Shown here in pieces: positions 1-10,756 of a stretch of 64,000 nucleotides of DNA. How positions within the stretch are numbered: the first letter of the stretch is position 1; every line of letters begins with the position of its first letter. Position numbers and translations under genes: made by a program. A model generated the notes under the pieces. That model was not told the origin of the DNA and searched no databases. It saw nothing but the letters and a program-made list of their open reading frames with translations. The stretch is taken from positions 13,312,501 through 13,376,500 of the forward strand of contig JAEOAD010000018.1 in NCBI GenBank assembly GCA_036365145.1, written 5' to 3'. Source of the DNA: Orientallactaga sibirica (lineage: Eukaryota > Chordata > Mammalia > Rodentia > Dipodidae).

Positions 1-380
1 GATATGCACATGCTTCACACGTCCTCCCTATTTATTAGCAAATAAGCTGCATGATACTCTGAGAAAGAGGTAAAAATAAGTGCATTTAGGTGCAAGCTAT
101 ATTGTTCAGTATTTATGTACTTAATCCTGGAAGTAAGGGATATAGATCTGAAGAATTATGGAAAAGTAGTAATTTTACATTAAAATTAAGTAAGGAAGGT
201 GATTTATTGATGTTTTTAGAGGCCAAATTCAACTCACATTTGGCAGCTATAAAGTACTTCCATATGATATTTCCCAGCTATTACAGAACAGATATCTCAG
301 TGGCGGTCTTTCTCCACAGATAAGGAACATTCACTAAGCATGGCATAAAGGCACATTCAAAGTTAGCCTCTTGGTTTTTG
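1..380. other. Unassigned intron sequence
   Basis: AT-rich DNA with no recognisable repeat, RNA or exon. It ends where L1 5' UTR homology begins. Confidence 0.4.
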
Positions 381-1510
381 GGTAAGATGGCAGTATAGTA
401 GCCATGCCAAAGCAATCTAGAGAGGGAAATATGCAGAAAAATAACAAAATACACTCTTCTACCAAAAAGTGAAGGTGTGTAAGTAATTACCAACTATAAG
501 AGCAGAGAGACTCAGATCTTCTAGAAAGGAGGAAACCAGCCAGATTCCCACTGAGGAGCCTGCCACACAATCCACACACCACCCACCCAGTGCAGAGCTG
601 CAGGAGCAGAATCTAGGTGGATGGATTTTCCACTTACATCAGCCTCCTGAAAAAGACAAGAAACCTGGACAGAAGACAGCAGTACCAGCTGTATACCTGC
701 TGAAGGACAACGTAAAACAGCACCAGCTGAGCAGCTCTGGTACAAGTCCAGGCATCCTACACAGCCTCCCATCCCCCAAACAACAGTGCCATGAACCATG
801 GGAGAACTCCTTCTCATGTCTCCCTATCCCCCCACACTGCATCCAGCACAGCCAACCAGAACACCAGATCCACAGCACAAAAGAAAGGGATCAAGGTGGG
901 CACTCAGCACTGGTGAGATTGGAAGCCAACCCAATAGGGAACAGGGCCTACTTACATCTAGGTACATAGGCCTGCACTGGAAGTGCTAATCTCTCATTAC
1001 ATGTAAGGACAGGTTATGTGCATTACATATTCATGGTTGGCTTTACCATTCTCAAATAAACTGTATTTTGGTATTGACTATTGTTGCCTTTTACAATTGC
1101 TGATTTATAGGGTCTTTGTATATTTCTTCTGTTGTTATTAGGGGCAGGATCTGAATCAGCCACAGGCTGATCTGGAAACCATTCAAGACTAGATATCTCA
1201 ACCTCCTAGTTGACAAGATTAAGGGTGTGGGGCAACACACACCTTAGGGACTTGGACTTTATTAGATTATCTGTTTGATTTAATCCCCACTCTTGCACAA
1301 ATACTCTGTGCTGGTTTTGAATGACTGTGTATATTGATTAGTTGAATTTTAGAATTTGTCAGTACATTGCTCCACCCAGTCTAGTATAATACTGTAATAG
1401 TAGGCAAATTCAACACCTAGGGTCACTTCTGCTGTTTCTTTTGGAGTATAAGAGCTACACCTGGCACCTTAAACACCTACACTGAAGATATATAAAGTTG
1501 GATTTACAGA
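381..1510 (+). repeat. L1 5' UTR-like monomer 1
   Basis: About 1.13 kb, homologous over its whole length to 1511-2848. Shared landmarks in the same order are AAGATGGC near the start, AATACACTCTTCTAC (449 and 1579), a CATAGGC..CTGCTAAT block, GGCTGATCT, CCTAGTTGACAAGATTAA, and GAAGATATATAA at the end. The unit sits directly upstream of L1 ORF1 sequence in the same orientation, so it is read as the upstream promoter-type monomer of an L1 5' UTR. Confidence 0.65.
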
Positions 1511-2848
1511 GCCAGTTAAGATGGCGGTGTAGGAAGAACCATATCAAAGCAGCCTAAGGGAGAAAAAAAAAAAAGCAAAATACACTCTTCTACTAAAAAG
1601 TGAAAGTGTATAAGAAATTATCAACCACAGCAGAGAAGTAGGAGAGATCCAAATCATCTAGAGACCACAGAAGCAGGCAGAAGTGGCTACAACAGCAGTG
1701 GCACCAGGTCCATGTGGCCGCAATCGCCAAGCTCTGCCTGAGCCACAGGAAAACTCGAAAAACCTGTAGGGGAAGATATCAGGGGTCAGCAGAGAGGCTA
1801 CTGAGGAAGAGGATTGCGGGGACCTGCAGAACAACTTCAGCCAACATCCATGGCCTCCCCTCCCACCACCGCCAGCAAGCACCAGAGACCTGGGGAAGTG
1901 AACTCACCTACACAGCACACAATACAGGGTACCAGAGCAGGAATCTATTGACCTAGCCAGCCTAACCGAGGCCACAGCACAGCCAAGAGGGACCGAAGTG
2001 GGTGTGCAGCATAGCTGAGACCAAAACCATCCCAAAAGATAACTAGGCTTACACCAGCTCAGTATCTGCCAAAATAGCCTGGTATATAGGCTTGTATCGG
2101 AACTGCTAATTATACATACTTCCATGTCAGGATAAATTATGTGTTAAAACTGATGGTTGGTCGAATTTACCATTCTTTTTTTTTTTTTTTACTTTATTTA
2201 TTTTTGGAGAGAGAGAGACAGAGAGAGAGGGAGAGGGAAACAGATAGAGATGGGCGCATCAGCAGTCTCTCAGCTGCTGTGAACAAAATCCAGATGCGTG
2301 CACCCCCTTGTGGGCAAGTGCAGCATTGCGCCCTTGCGTCACTTTGCATCTGGCTAAACGTGGGACCAGGAGATTGGAACTGGGTTCTTAGGCTTAGCAG
2401 GCAGGCGCCTTAAGAGCTAAGACATCTCTCCAGCCAAATTTGTCATTCTTAAATAAGTTATATTTGGGGGCTGTCATATGTTGCTTCTTGATTTATAGTG
2501 CCTTTGTCTCCTCTTTTGTAGTTCGTTGGGGCAGGGGGTCTCACTCGTTCACAAGCTGATCTTGGAACGCTCTACAGACCAGAAATCTCAGCCTCCCAGT
2601 TGACAGGATTAAAGGTGTGGAATTTTGACTTTTTTTAAAGAATCTGTCTCTTTTAATACCTACTCTTGCATAAATACTCTGTGCTAGTTTTCATTGCATG
2701 TGTATATTACTCAGTTAAATTCTAGAATTTGCCTGTATTTTGTTCCACGAAACCTTCTAGAATACTTGCATAGCAGGCAAACCCAACAGCTAGGGTCACT
2801 TTTGTGGTTACTTAAGCTCCTACCCTGAAGATATATAATATTACATTC
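1511..2848 (+). repeat. L1 5' UTR-like monomer 2 (contains a SINE)
   Basis: Second copy of the ~1.1 kb unit, estimated by eye at roughly 75-80% identity to monomer 1. It opens with GCCAGTTAAGATGGCGG and is lengthened by the SINE at 2176-2435. It joins the ORF1 leader at about 2849. Confidence 0.65.
2176..2435 (-). mobile_element. DIP-like tRNA-derived SINE, long form
   Basis: Minus-oriented: the T-tract at 2176 is the poly(A) tail, the GA-rich tract is the CT-rich tail, and the tRNA-like head is at 2400-2435 (complement of GGCTGGAGAGATG). It carries the extra middle block with GGGCAAGTG..GCATTGCG that short copies lack. It is flanked by imperfect TSDs AATTTACCATTCTT (2164) and AATTTGTCATTCTT (2437). 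Confidence 0.85.
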
Positions 2849-3211
2849 ATTGATACATCTAAGAATACTGCAGATAAATAGAAAACTTGAGTGTCAAATT
2901 AATCCAAGATACAAAAATCTCTCCATTATAATACAAGAAACACACAAAAAAAAAACAGGACAATATAATTCCACCAAAAATTAAAAATCCATAAGAAATG
3001 ACCTCCAGTGAGACTGATTTAGAAGAAAGGCCTAAGAGATATTTCAAAAGAATGATTATAAATATGCTCAAAGAAATCAAAGAGGAAATGAAAGAAATCA
3101 AAGACGACACAGGAAACCAATTTAATGAAAGAAGGTGAATACAAGACATGAGTAAGGAGACAGAAATAATAAAGAAAACCCAGTTAAAAATACTAGCAAT
3201 GAAAAACACAA
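2849..3211 (+). pseudogene. L1 ORF1 leader and N-terminus, interrupted
   Basis: An ORF1-type start codon at 2998 begins MTSSETDLEERPKRYFKR, then an Ile/Lys/Glu-rich coiled-coil stretch that hits a stop near 3137. The same start (MTSNKSELAK) recurs in the L1 copy near 37700, supporting this reading. The reading is cut at 3211 by a MaLR insertion and resumes at 6779. It cannot encode a working RNA-binding protein. Confidence 0.75.
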
Positions 3212-3594
3212 TGTGGTAGCTTGAATATATGTCCCCCAATATATTCAGTGTTTTATTAGTTATAGTTTGCATCTACAATCACCTTCCTAGAGGCAATGTC
3301 ACTGGGGGCTGGTCTAAAGGTGTGGGTTTGAGATTCCATTGTAAACATACGCAAATGTGCCTAGCAGGAGTTCCTGAAGTGTGCTGTGTGACCTTTTGGC
3401 TGTAGTTTTGCTCCGTGAGCTGTGGTGGCTGGTTGGCTTTTGCTCTCTCTGCCTGGCCTTGTGAGAGCAGGCCGCTTCTTCTGCCGTTATGGAACTTCCC
3501 CTGGATCTGTAAGCTTCAATAAATAACATACCTTCCTCCATAACTGTGCCTGGTCTGGAAGTTCATCTCAGTGAACCTGAAGCTGTCTGCTACA
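3212..3594 (+). mobile_element. MaLR LTR 1 (ORR1/MT-like), 383 bp
   Basis: Begins TGTGGTAGC and ends GCTGTCTGCTACA. It contains an AATAAA signal in CTTCAATAAATAAC, with a GCCTGGTCTGGAAG 3' part typical of rodent ERVL-MaLR LTRs. Nearly identical copies are at 4803, 6396 and 29340. The flank is CACAA on the left; the far end of the array is followed by CACAG, a likely mutated 5 bp TSD. Confidence 0.88.
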
Positions 3595-4802
3595 GTAAAG
3601 TGGTACCAGGAGTGGGGTGAGATGAACCAGATCGTGTGGATGTTCATCTTTTGGAACCTTTGTTTTGGAGGAATGGGCATGGACTTGGTGCTTGCAACTG
3701 AAGATGCCTTCTGGAGTGGTAAGCCAAGTTTTATGGACTATTCTGATGAGAGTTTGAGAATGCTAAGTACAGACTGTATTGAACTTCAAGGCTTGGCTTA
3801 TGAGCTTTCTAAGGGGAAAGAAAGACTGCAGAGGACTTTGTTGGAACTGGGCTACTGGCATAAGGGATGGCTATGTTCTGCTATCCAGGCCCAGAAAGTT
3901 TGATCAAGGTTAAATTAGTAATGGACTGATGTGCTTGGCTGAAGATATCGGACTGAGATTTTAAGTTGGAAAACCTCAAGCAAGTTAAGTAGAGGCATTG
4001 AGACTGGATTAGCTGCTATTGCTGACACATTAGCAATCTTAAGGAAGGTGGAAGAAAGGTGGCCTGACAACTGATTTACATTCAAACAATGGAGAGGATG
4101 CCTGAGGAAAGACTATTAAAAATGCAAATTCTTGGAAAGAGCTGACTGGAGAAGGAACCTGCTTTTCAAGGCTACGATTTATTTCGTCCCTGGATTAAGA
4201 ATATGGCTATGTCCTGCACACCTGGTATTAGTTCTGGAAGCATGAAAAATGCATGGAGTGGTCATGAATTGCACACGGTTCCAGGAGTCGCTGCTGAGAT
4301 GCGGCATGAGGCAGGGCATGAAGACCCTCAGGAATAGGGTGGAAGAGCCTTTTGGAAGATGGACCGTGGTTTGCATGGAGACCTGAAGATGTTTTGGATA
4401 TACCAGACTGTGCAAAAGGGCTACCATGGAGTGCAGTGTTGGCATGGGATGAAAGTTTTCCCTGGCGATTCTGCCCAGCTGGAGGGGCGGAATTGGAAAA
4501 CCTGGAGACTGTCAGTCTCTGGTTATATTGAACTTGAACTGCAGAAGTTTGATGACAGCTGATGGTGGTTGAGTTTGCATTGTTCTAGTCTCTCCTTGCT
4601 ATTCCTTATACAGTTAAAATGTTTACTGTGTGCCTTTACATGTTGAAAGTATTTAACTTGTTTGATTTTACAGGACTCACTATCTTAAATTGATCAAGAC
4701 TATGAGAATCTTTGAAATTGGACTGAGTACAATTTACAATGTGTGATAGTTATAAATCTATTGGGGGCCAGGAGCTAAATATATTGGGGGCCAGGGGCGG
4801 AA
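3595..4802 (+). mobile_element. MaLR internal segment, copy 1 (1,208 bp)
   Basis: Opens with AAGTGGTACCAGGAGTGGGG, the usual start of MaLR internal sequence after the LTR, and ends with a purine-rich tract GGGGGCCAGGGGCGGAA before the next LTR. It carries no recognisable gag, protease or polymerase domain. MaLR elements are non-autonomous relatives of ERV-L. An open frame of 110 codons (3571-3903) starts in the LTR end and runs into it. Confidence 0.85.
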
Positions 4803-5185
4803 TGTGGTAGTTTGAATATATGTCCCCCAATATATTCAGTGTTTTATTAGTTATAGTTTGCATCTACAATCACCTTCCTAGAGGCAATGTCACTGGGGGC
4901 TGGTCTAAAGGTGTGGGTTTGAGATTCCATTGTAAACATACGCAAATGTGCCTAGCAGGAGTTCCTGAAGTGTGCTGTGTGACCTTTTGGCTGTAGTTTT
5001 GCTCCGTGAGCTGTGGTGGCTGGTTGGCTTTTGCTCTCTCTGCCTGGCCTTGTGAGAGCAGGCCGCTTCTTCTGCCGTTATGGAACTTCCCCTGGATCTG
5101 TAAGCTTCAATAAATAACATACCTTCCTCCATAACTGTGCCTGGTCTGGAAGTTCATCTCAGTGAACCTGAAGCTGTCTGCTACA
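4803..5185 (+). mobile_element. MaLR LTR 2 (middle LTR), 383 bp
   Basis: Same length as the LTRs at 3212 and 6396. At offset 8 it has T like LTR 3; at offsets 138, 315, 318 and 360 it has C, C, A, T like LTR 1. This mosaic is what unequal crossing-over between 5' and 3' LTRs would give. Confidence 0.88.
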
Positions 5186-6395
5186 GTAAAGTGGTACCAG
5201 GAGTGGGGTGAGATGAACCAGATCGTGTGGATGTTCATCTTTTGGAACCTTTGTTTTGGAGGAATGGGCATGGACTTGGTGCTTGCAACTGAAGATGCCT
5301 TCTGGAGTGGTAAGCCAAGTTTTATGGACTATTCTGATGAGAGTTTGAGAATGCTAAGTACAGACTGTATTGAACTTCAAGGCTTGGCTTATGAGCTTTC
5401 TAAGGGGAAAGAAAGACTGCAGAGGACTTTGTTGGAACTGGGCTACTGGCATAAGGGATGGCTATGTTCTGCTATCCAGGCCCAGAAAGTTTGATCAAGG
5501 TTAAATTAGTAATGGACTGATGTGCTTGGCTGAAGATATCGGACTGAGATTTTAAGTTGGAAAACCTCAAGCAAGTTAAAAGTAGAGGCATTGAGACTGG
5601 ATTAGCTGCTATTGCTGACACATTAGCAATCTTAAGGAAGGTGGAAGAAAGGTGGCCTGACAACTGATTTACATTCAAACAATGGAGAGGATGCCTGAGG
5701 AAAGACTATTAAAAATGCAAATTCTTGGAAAGAGCTGACTGGAGAAGGAACCTGCTTTTCAAGGCTACGATTTATTTCGTCCCTGGATTAAGAATATGGC
5801 TATGTCCTGCACACCTGGTATTAGTTCTGGAAGCATGAAAAATGCATGGAGTGGTCATGAATTGCACACGGTTCCAGGAGTCGCTGCTGAGATGCGGCAT
5901 GAGGCAGGGCATGAAGACCCTCAGGAATAGGGTGGAAGAGCCTTTTGGAAGATGGACCGTGGTTTGCATGGAGACCTGAAGATGTTTTGGATATACCAGA
6001 CTGTGCAAAAGGGCTACCATGGAGTGCAGTGTTGGCATGGGATGAAAGTTTTCCCTGGCGATTCTGCCCAGCTGGAGGGGCGGAATTGGAAAACCTGGAG
6101 ACTGTCAGTCTCTGGTTATATTGAACTTGAACTGCAGAAGTTTGATGACAGCTGATGGTGGTTGAGTTTGCATTGTTCTAGTCTCTCCTTGCTATTCCTT
6201 ATACAGTTAAAATGTTTACTGTGTGCCTTTACATGTTGAAAGTATTTAACTTGTTTGATTTTACAGGACTCACTATCTTAAATTGATCAAGACTATGAGA
6301 ATCTTTGAAATTGGACTGAGTACAATTTACAATGTGTGATAGTTATAAATCTATTGGGGGCCAGGAGCTAAATATATTGGGGGCCAGGGGCGGAA
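5186..6395 (+). mobile_element. MaLR internal segment, copy 2 (1,210 bp)
   Basis: Direct copy of 3595-4802. The only difference I found is a two-base A insertion near 5578. It repeats the 110-codon frame (5162-5494) without change. Purine tract and junction bases are the same as in copy 1. Confidence 0.85.
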
Positions 6396-6778
6396 TGTGG
6401 TAGTTTGAATATATGTCCCCCAATATATTCAGTGTTTTATTAGTTATAGTTTGCATCTACAATCACCTTCCTAGAGGCAATGTCACTGGGGGCTGGTCTA
6501 AAGGTGTGGGTTTGAGATTCCATTGTAAACATATGCAAATGTGCCTAGCAGGAGTTCCTGAAGTGTGCTGTGTGACCTTTTGGCTGTAGTTTTGCTCCGT
6601 GAGCTGTGGTGGCTGGTTGGCTTTTGCTCTCTCTGCCTGGCCTTGTGAGAGCAGGCCGCTTCTTCTGCCGTTATGGAACTTCCCCTGGATCTGTAAGCTT
6701 CAATAAATAATATCCCTTCCTCCATAACTGTGCCTGGTCTGGAAGTTCATCTCAGCGAACCTGAAGCTGTCTGCTACA
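6396..6778 (+). mobile_element. MaLR LTR 3 (3' LTR), 383 bp
   Basis: Closes the LTR-int-LTR-int-LTR array. It differs from LTR 1 at five positions I could find (offsets 8, 138, 315, 318, 360) and matches the solo LTR at 29340 at all five. It is followed by CACAG and then by the resumed L1 ORF1. Confidence 0.88.
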
Positions 6779-6974
6779 CACAGTAAGTCAAATAAAAAAA
6801 TTCTGTAGAAAGTCTCACCTATGGATGAAGGAGAGAACAGAATATCTATACTAGAAGACCAGGTGGCAAATCTAATACAGTCCAACAAAAAGAAACATGT
6901 TAGAAAGGCATAAATTGGAATTTCAAGACATTCAGGACACTATGAAAATATCAATCATAAGAATTCAGGGAGTA

Positions 6975-7226
6975 GGGCTGGAGAGATGGCTTAGCAGTTA
7001 AGGCATTTGCCTGTGAAGCCAAAGGACCCAGATTTGATTCCCTAGAACCCATGTAAGCCAGATGCACAAGGGGCAAATGAGTCTGGAGGCGCTGGTGTGT
7101 CCATTCTCTCTCTCTGTCTCTTCTCTTTCTTCTTGCAAATAAATAAAATTAACAAATAAATAAAATTTTAAAAGAATAAAGTTAAGTTGTAAACTAAGCA
7201 ATATTAATAAATTAAATTTAAAAAAA
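6975..7226 (+). mobile_element. DIP-like SINE, short form
   Basis: Head GGGCTGGAGAGATGGCTTAG, body AAGCCAGATGCACAAGG, CT-rich tail and AAATAAATAAAA end. The left TSD AAGAATTCAGGGAG (6959) and right TSD AAGAATTTAGGGAG (7227) flank it. Confidence 0.9.
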
Positions 7227-7240
7227 AAGAATTTAGGGAG

Positions 7241-7415
7241 CTGAAATGATGGCTTAGTGGGGAAGGCACATGCCTGCAAAGCCTAAGGACCCCGGTTCAA
7301 TTCTCTAGGTCCCACATAAGCTGGATGCACAAAGTGGCATGGGTGTCTAGATTTCGTTTGCAGTAGCTTGGGGCCCTGGCACGCCCATTCTCTCTCTCTC
7401 ACACACACACACACA

Positions 7416-7453
<38 letters not shown>

Positions 7454-7497
7454 CTCTAATACACAAATAAATAAATAAATAATAAAAGTTTAAAAAA
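7241..7497 (+). mobile_element. DIP-like SINE, short form, same target site
   Basis: Diverged head CTGAAATGATGGCTTAG, then the usual body, a (CA)n/(CT)n tail at 7400-7455 and an A-rich end. It is flanked by AAGAATTTAGGGAG (7227) and AAGAATTCAGGGA (7498), so it shares a target repeat with the SINE before it. Confidence 0.88.
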
Positions 7498-8000
7498 AAG
7501 AATTCAGGGAATAGTAGAAGGAGAAGAATTTCATTCCAAAGGCATAGAAGGCTTTTTAAACAAAATCATGGAAGAAGATGCCAATGGAGATATAGGAAGC
7601 CTTTAGAACAAGAAACAGAAAACCTGGACAGAACTTCTCCTCGTCATATTATAATTAAACTACCAAACACACAGACCAACGAAAATATATTGAAAGCAAA
7701 GAGAAAAACAAAGTCACTTATAAAGGCAAGTACATCAAGATAACAGCAGATTACTCAAAACAAACTTTAAAAGCCAGAAGTGCCTGGAATGATATATTCC
7801 AAGTTCTGAAAGACAACAACTGTCAACCAAGATTATTTAACCCAGCAAAGCTATCCATCCAAATTGTTGGAGAAATAAGGACATTCCACAACAGAAACAG
7901 GCTAAAGGAAAATATGACAAGTAAATCAGCTCTACAGAAAATACTTGAAGGTATCCTCCACCCCGAAGAGAAAAGAAAGCACACATTTGAGGAAACAGGG

Positions 8001-10215
8001 AAAAATAAACAGACACTATCTTAGGGTTAAAGGATGGAAAATGGTATTCCAACCAAGTGGACCAAAGGAAACAAGCAGGGGTTGCTATCCTAATATCTGA
8101 CTAAACAGACTTCAAACGAATATTAGGGAGGAAAGTTAAAGATCACTTTATATTGATTAAAGGAAAAGTTCAACAGGAAGACATTAAACTTCTAAACATA
8201 TATGCACCTAACATGGGTGCTCCCAATTTCATCAAACACTATTAGACTTAAGGTCACAGATAACACCAAGCACAATTGTAGTGGGTGACTTCAATATCCC
8301 ATTTTACTCTATTGACAGATCATCCCGGCAAAAAAAATAACCAGAGAGACATCTGGATTAAATGATGTCATAGAACAAATGAACCTATCAGGTAGCTATA
8401 GAACTTTCCATTCAAATGCTGCAGAATATATGTTTTTCTCAGCAGCACATGGAACATTCTCTAAAATAGACCATATATTAGGACACAAAGCAAATCTTAA
8501 CAAATACAGGAAAACTGAAATCATTCCTTGTTCTCTTATCTGATCACAACAGGATTAAACTACAAACCAGTAACAAGAAAACTACAGAGCATATACAAAA
8601 TCATGAAGACAAACAGTACACTACTGAATGATGACTGGGTCATTGAAGAAATAAAAAAATTCATAGAATCAAAGGATAATGAGAACACAACATACCAAAA
8701 CATTTGGAGCACAATGAAGGCAGTTATAAGAGGAAAATTTACAGCTTTAAGTGCCTATACTAAGAAATTAGAAAGGGCACAAATAAACAACATAATGATT
8801 CACCTTAAGGCCTTGGAAAAAGAACAAGGCAACCAAGAACTAATAAACTGCCCTAATAAAAATTAGGGCAGAAATTAATGAAATAGAAACCCCCCCCAAA
8901 AAAAAAATTACAAAGAATCAATGAAAGAAAAAGTTGGTTCTTTGAAAGGGTAAACAAAATTGATAAACCCTTACCAAATCCAACCAAAAGAAAGACAGAA
9001 GAGACACAAATTAATAAAATTAGAGATGACAAAAGTATCATTACAACAGATACCAAAGAAATTCAGAAAATCATAAGGACATACTTTAAGAACATATACT
9101 CTACTAAGTTAGAAAATGTGAAAGAAATAATTTCTTTGATTTGTATGACCTACCAAAATTGAATCAAGATAAACCATTTAAATAGACATACAATAAGAAC
9201 AGAGATCCAAGCAGTTATAAAACTACTCCGAACAAAAAAAAATCCAGACCTAGCCAGATTCACTGATGAATTTTACCAGACCTTCATGGAAGAACTAACA
9301 CCAATGCTTCTCAAACTTTTCCATAAAATAGAAAAGGAAAGAATACTACTGCAACAACTTCTATGAAGCCAGCATCACTCTGATACTAAAACCAATGACA
9401 GGACAAAAAAAAAAAAAAAGAAAGAAAATTATAGGTGAATCTCCATCATGAACACAGATGCAAAAATTCTGAACAAAATACTGGCAAAGAGAATACAAGA
9501 ATATATCAGAAAGATCATTCACCCTGACCAAGTAGGCTTTATTGCAGAGATGCATAGATGGTTCAACATACACAAATCGATAAGGTAATACACTATATAA
9601 ATGGACTGAAGGTTAAAAAAACACATGATCATCTCAATAGATGCAGAAAAAGCATTAAAAAAAAGCATCCCTTCATGGTAAAAGTTCTATAGAAACTGGG
9701 AACAGAAGGAACATATCTCAACATAATAAAGGCTATTTATGACAAATCTACAGCCAACATGATACTAAATGGAGAAAAACTTGAAGCTTTTCTACTAAAT
9801 TCAGGAAGTCACTAAATGGAAAGTCTTAGCTATAGCAATAGGGCAAGAAACACTCATAAATGGGATACAAATTGGAAAAGAAGAGACCAAACTATCATTA
9901 TTTGCAGATGATTCTATACATAAAGGACCCTCAAGATTTCTACTAACAAACTGTTAGAGCTGATAAACACTTTTAGCAATGTAGCAGGGTACAAAATAAA
10001 CACATAGAAATCAGTAGCTTTCCTATATACTAACAACAAACATGTGGAGTATGAAATCAGGGCATCTCTTCCAGTCACAAATGCCTCAAAAATAATGAAG
10101 TACCTTGGAATAAAACCTAATCAAGGAATTGAAGGATCTCTACAATGAAACTTTAAAACACTCAAGTGAGAAATTGCAGAAGATACTAGGAAATGAAAAG
10201 ACATCCTTGGATTGG
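8001..10215 (+). pseudogene. L1 ORF2 (endonuclease to reverse transcriptase), degraded
   Basis: The first part of the endonuclease is missing or shortened. Visible blocks in order are AGVAIL-like (about 8070), LNIYAPNMGAPNFIK (about 8190), a DFN block (8285) and the DHN motif region near 8545. The reverse transcriptase part follows at about 9230-10130, including FADD at about 9900. Many stops and frameshifts interrupt the frame. The piece ends at a junction near 10215, where about 0.9 kb of ORF2 present in the neighbouring copy is absent. Confidence 0.75.
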
Positions 10216-10756
10216 AAGAATTGCACTCATGTCAGAATGGCTATCATCAAGAAAACAAATGACAATAAATATTGGCGAGGATTCAGAAAAAGGGGGAACC
10301 CGTCTACACTGTTGGTGGGAATGTGGTGTGGTACAGCCATTGTGGAATCAGTGTGGAAGTTCAAAAGACATCTAAAAATAGATTTGCCATATGATCCAGC
10401 TATAGCACTCCTAGGCATATATTCTAAAGATTCTTCACACTACCTTAGAAATGCTTGTACAACCATGTTTAATGCTACTCTATTTACAATAGCTAGGAAA
10501 TGGCACCAGCCTAGATGTCCCTCAACTGATGAATGCATGATAAAGATGTAGTACATTTACACAATGGAGTTCTATTCAGCAGTAAAGAAAAATGAAGTTA
10601 TGAAATTTGCAGGGAAATGGATGGATCTGAAAAGGATTATACTAAGTGAGGTAACCCAGGCTCAGCAAGCCAAAGGTCACATGTTCTCTCTCATACGTGG
10701 ATCCTAGCTACAAATGTATAGACTTATGTGTAAGCTGGAACCAAAATTTGGTAGCA
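10216..10756 (+). pseudogene. L1 ORF2 C-terminal segment after internal deletion
   Basis: Corresponds to the ORF2 end also seen at 12630-12890 and 41052-41570. It contains LPYDPAIALLGIYSKD and the VQFYSAVKKNE-like block. It ends abruptly at about 10756, where a reverse-transcriptase segment restarts. Confidence 0.75.

Larger units (their letters stand above)
6779..8000 (+). pseudogene. L1 ORF1 remainder with two SINE insertions
   Basis: Continues the ORF1 reading broken at 3211. The conserved C-terminal region is visible at about 7690-7900 (KVTYKGKYIKITADYS, then LFNPAKLSI and GEIRTF), matching the L1 ORF1p C-terminal domain. Stops and frameshifts are frequent. Two SINEs (6975-7226 and 7241-7497) interrupt it. 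Confidence 0.75.

Noticed and set aside
3571..3903. 110-codon frame as a host gene
   Set aside because: It lies in a MaLR element, is duplicated with it, and has no recognisable domain; kept only as a finding.
7400..7455. CRISPR-like or tandem array
   Set aside because: Plain CA/CT microsatellite in a SINE tail; no spacer-repeat structure anywhere in the window.
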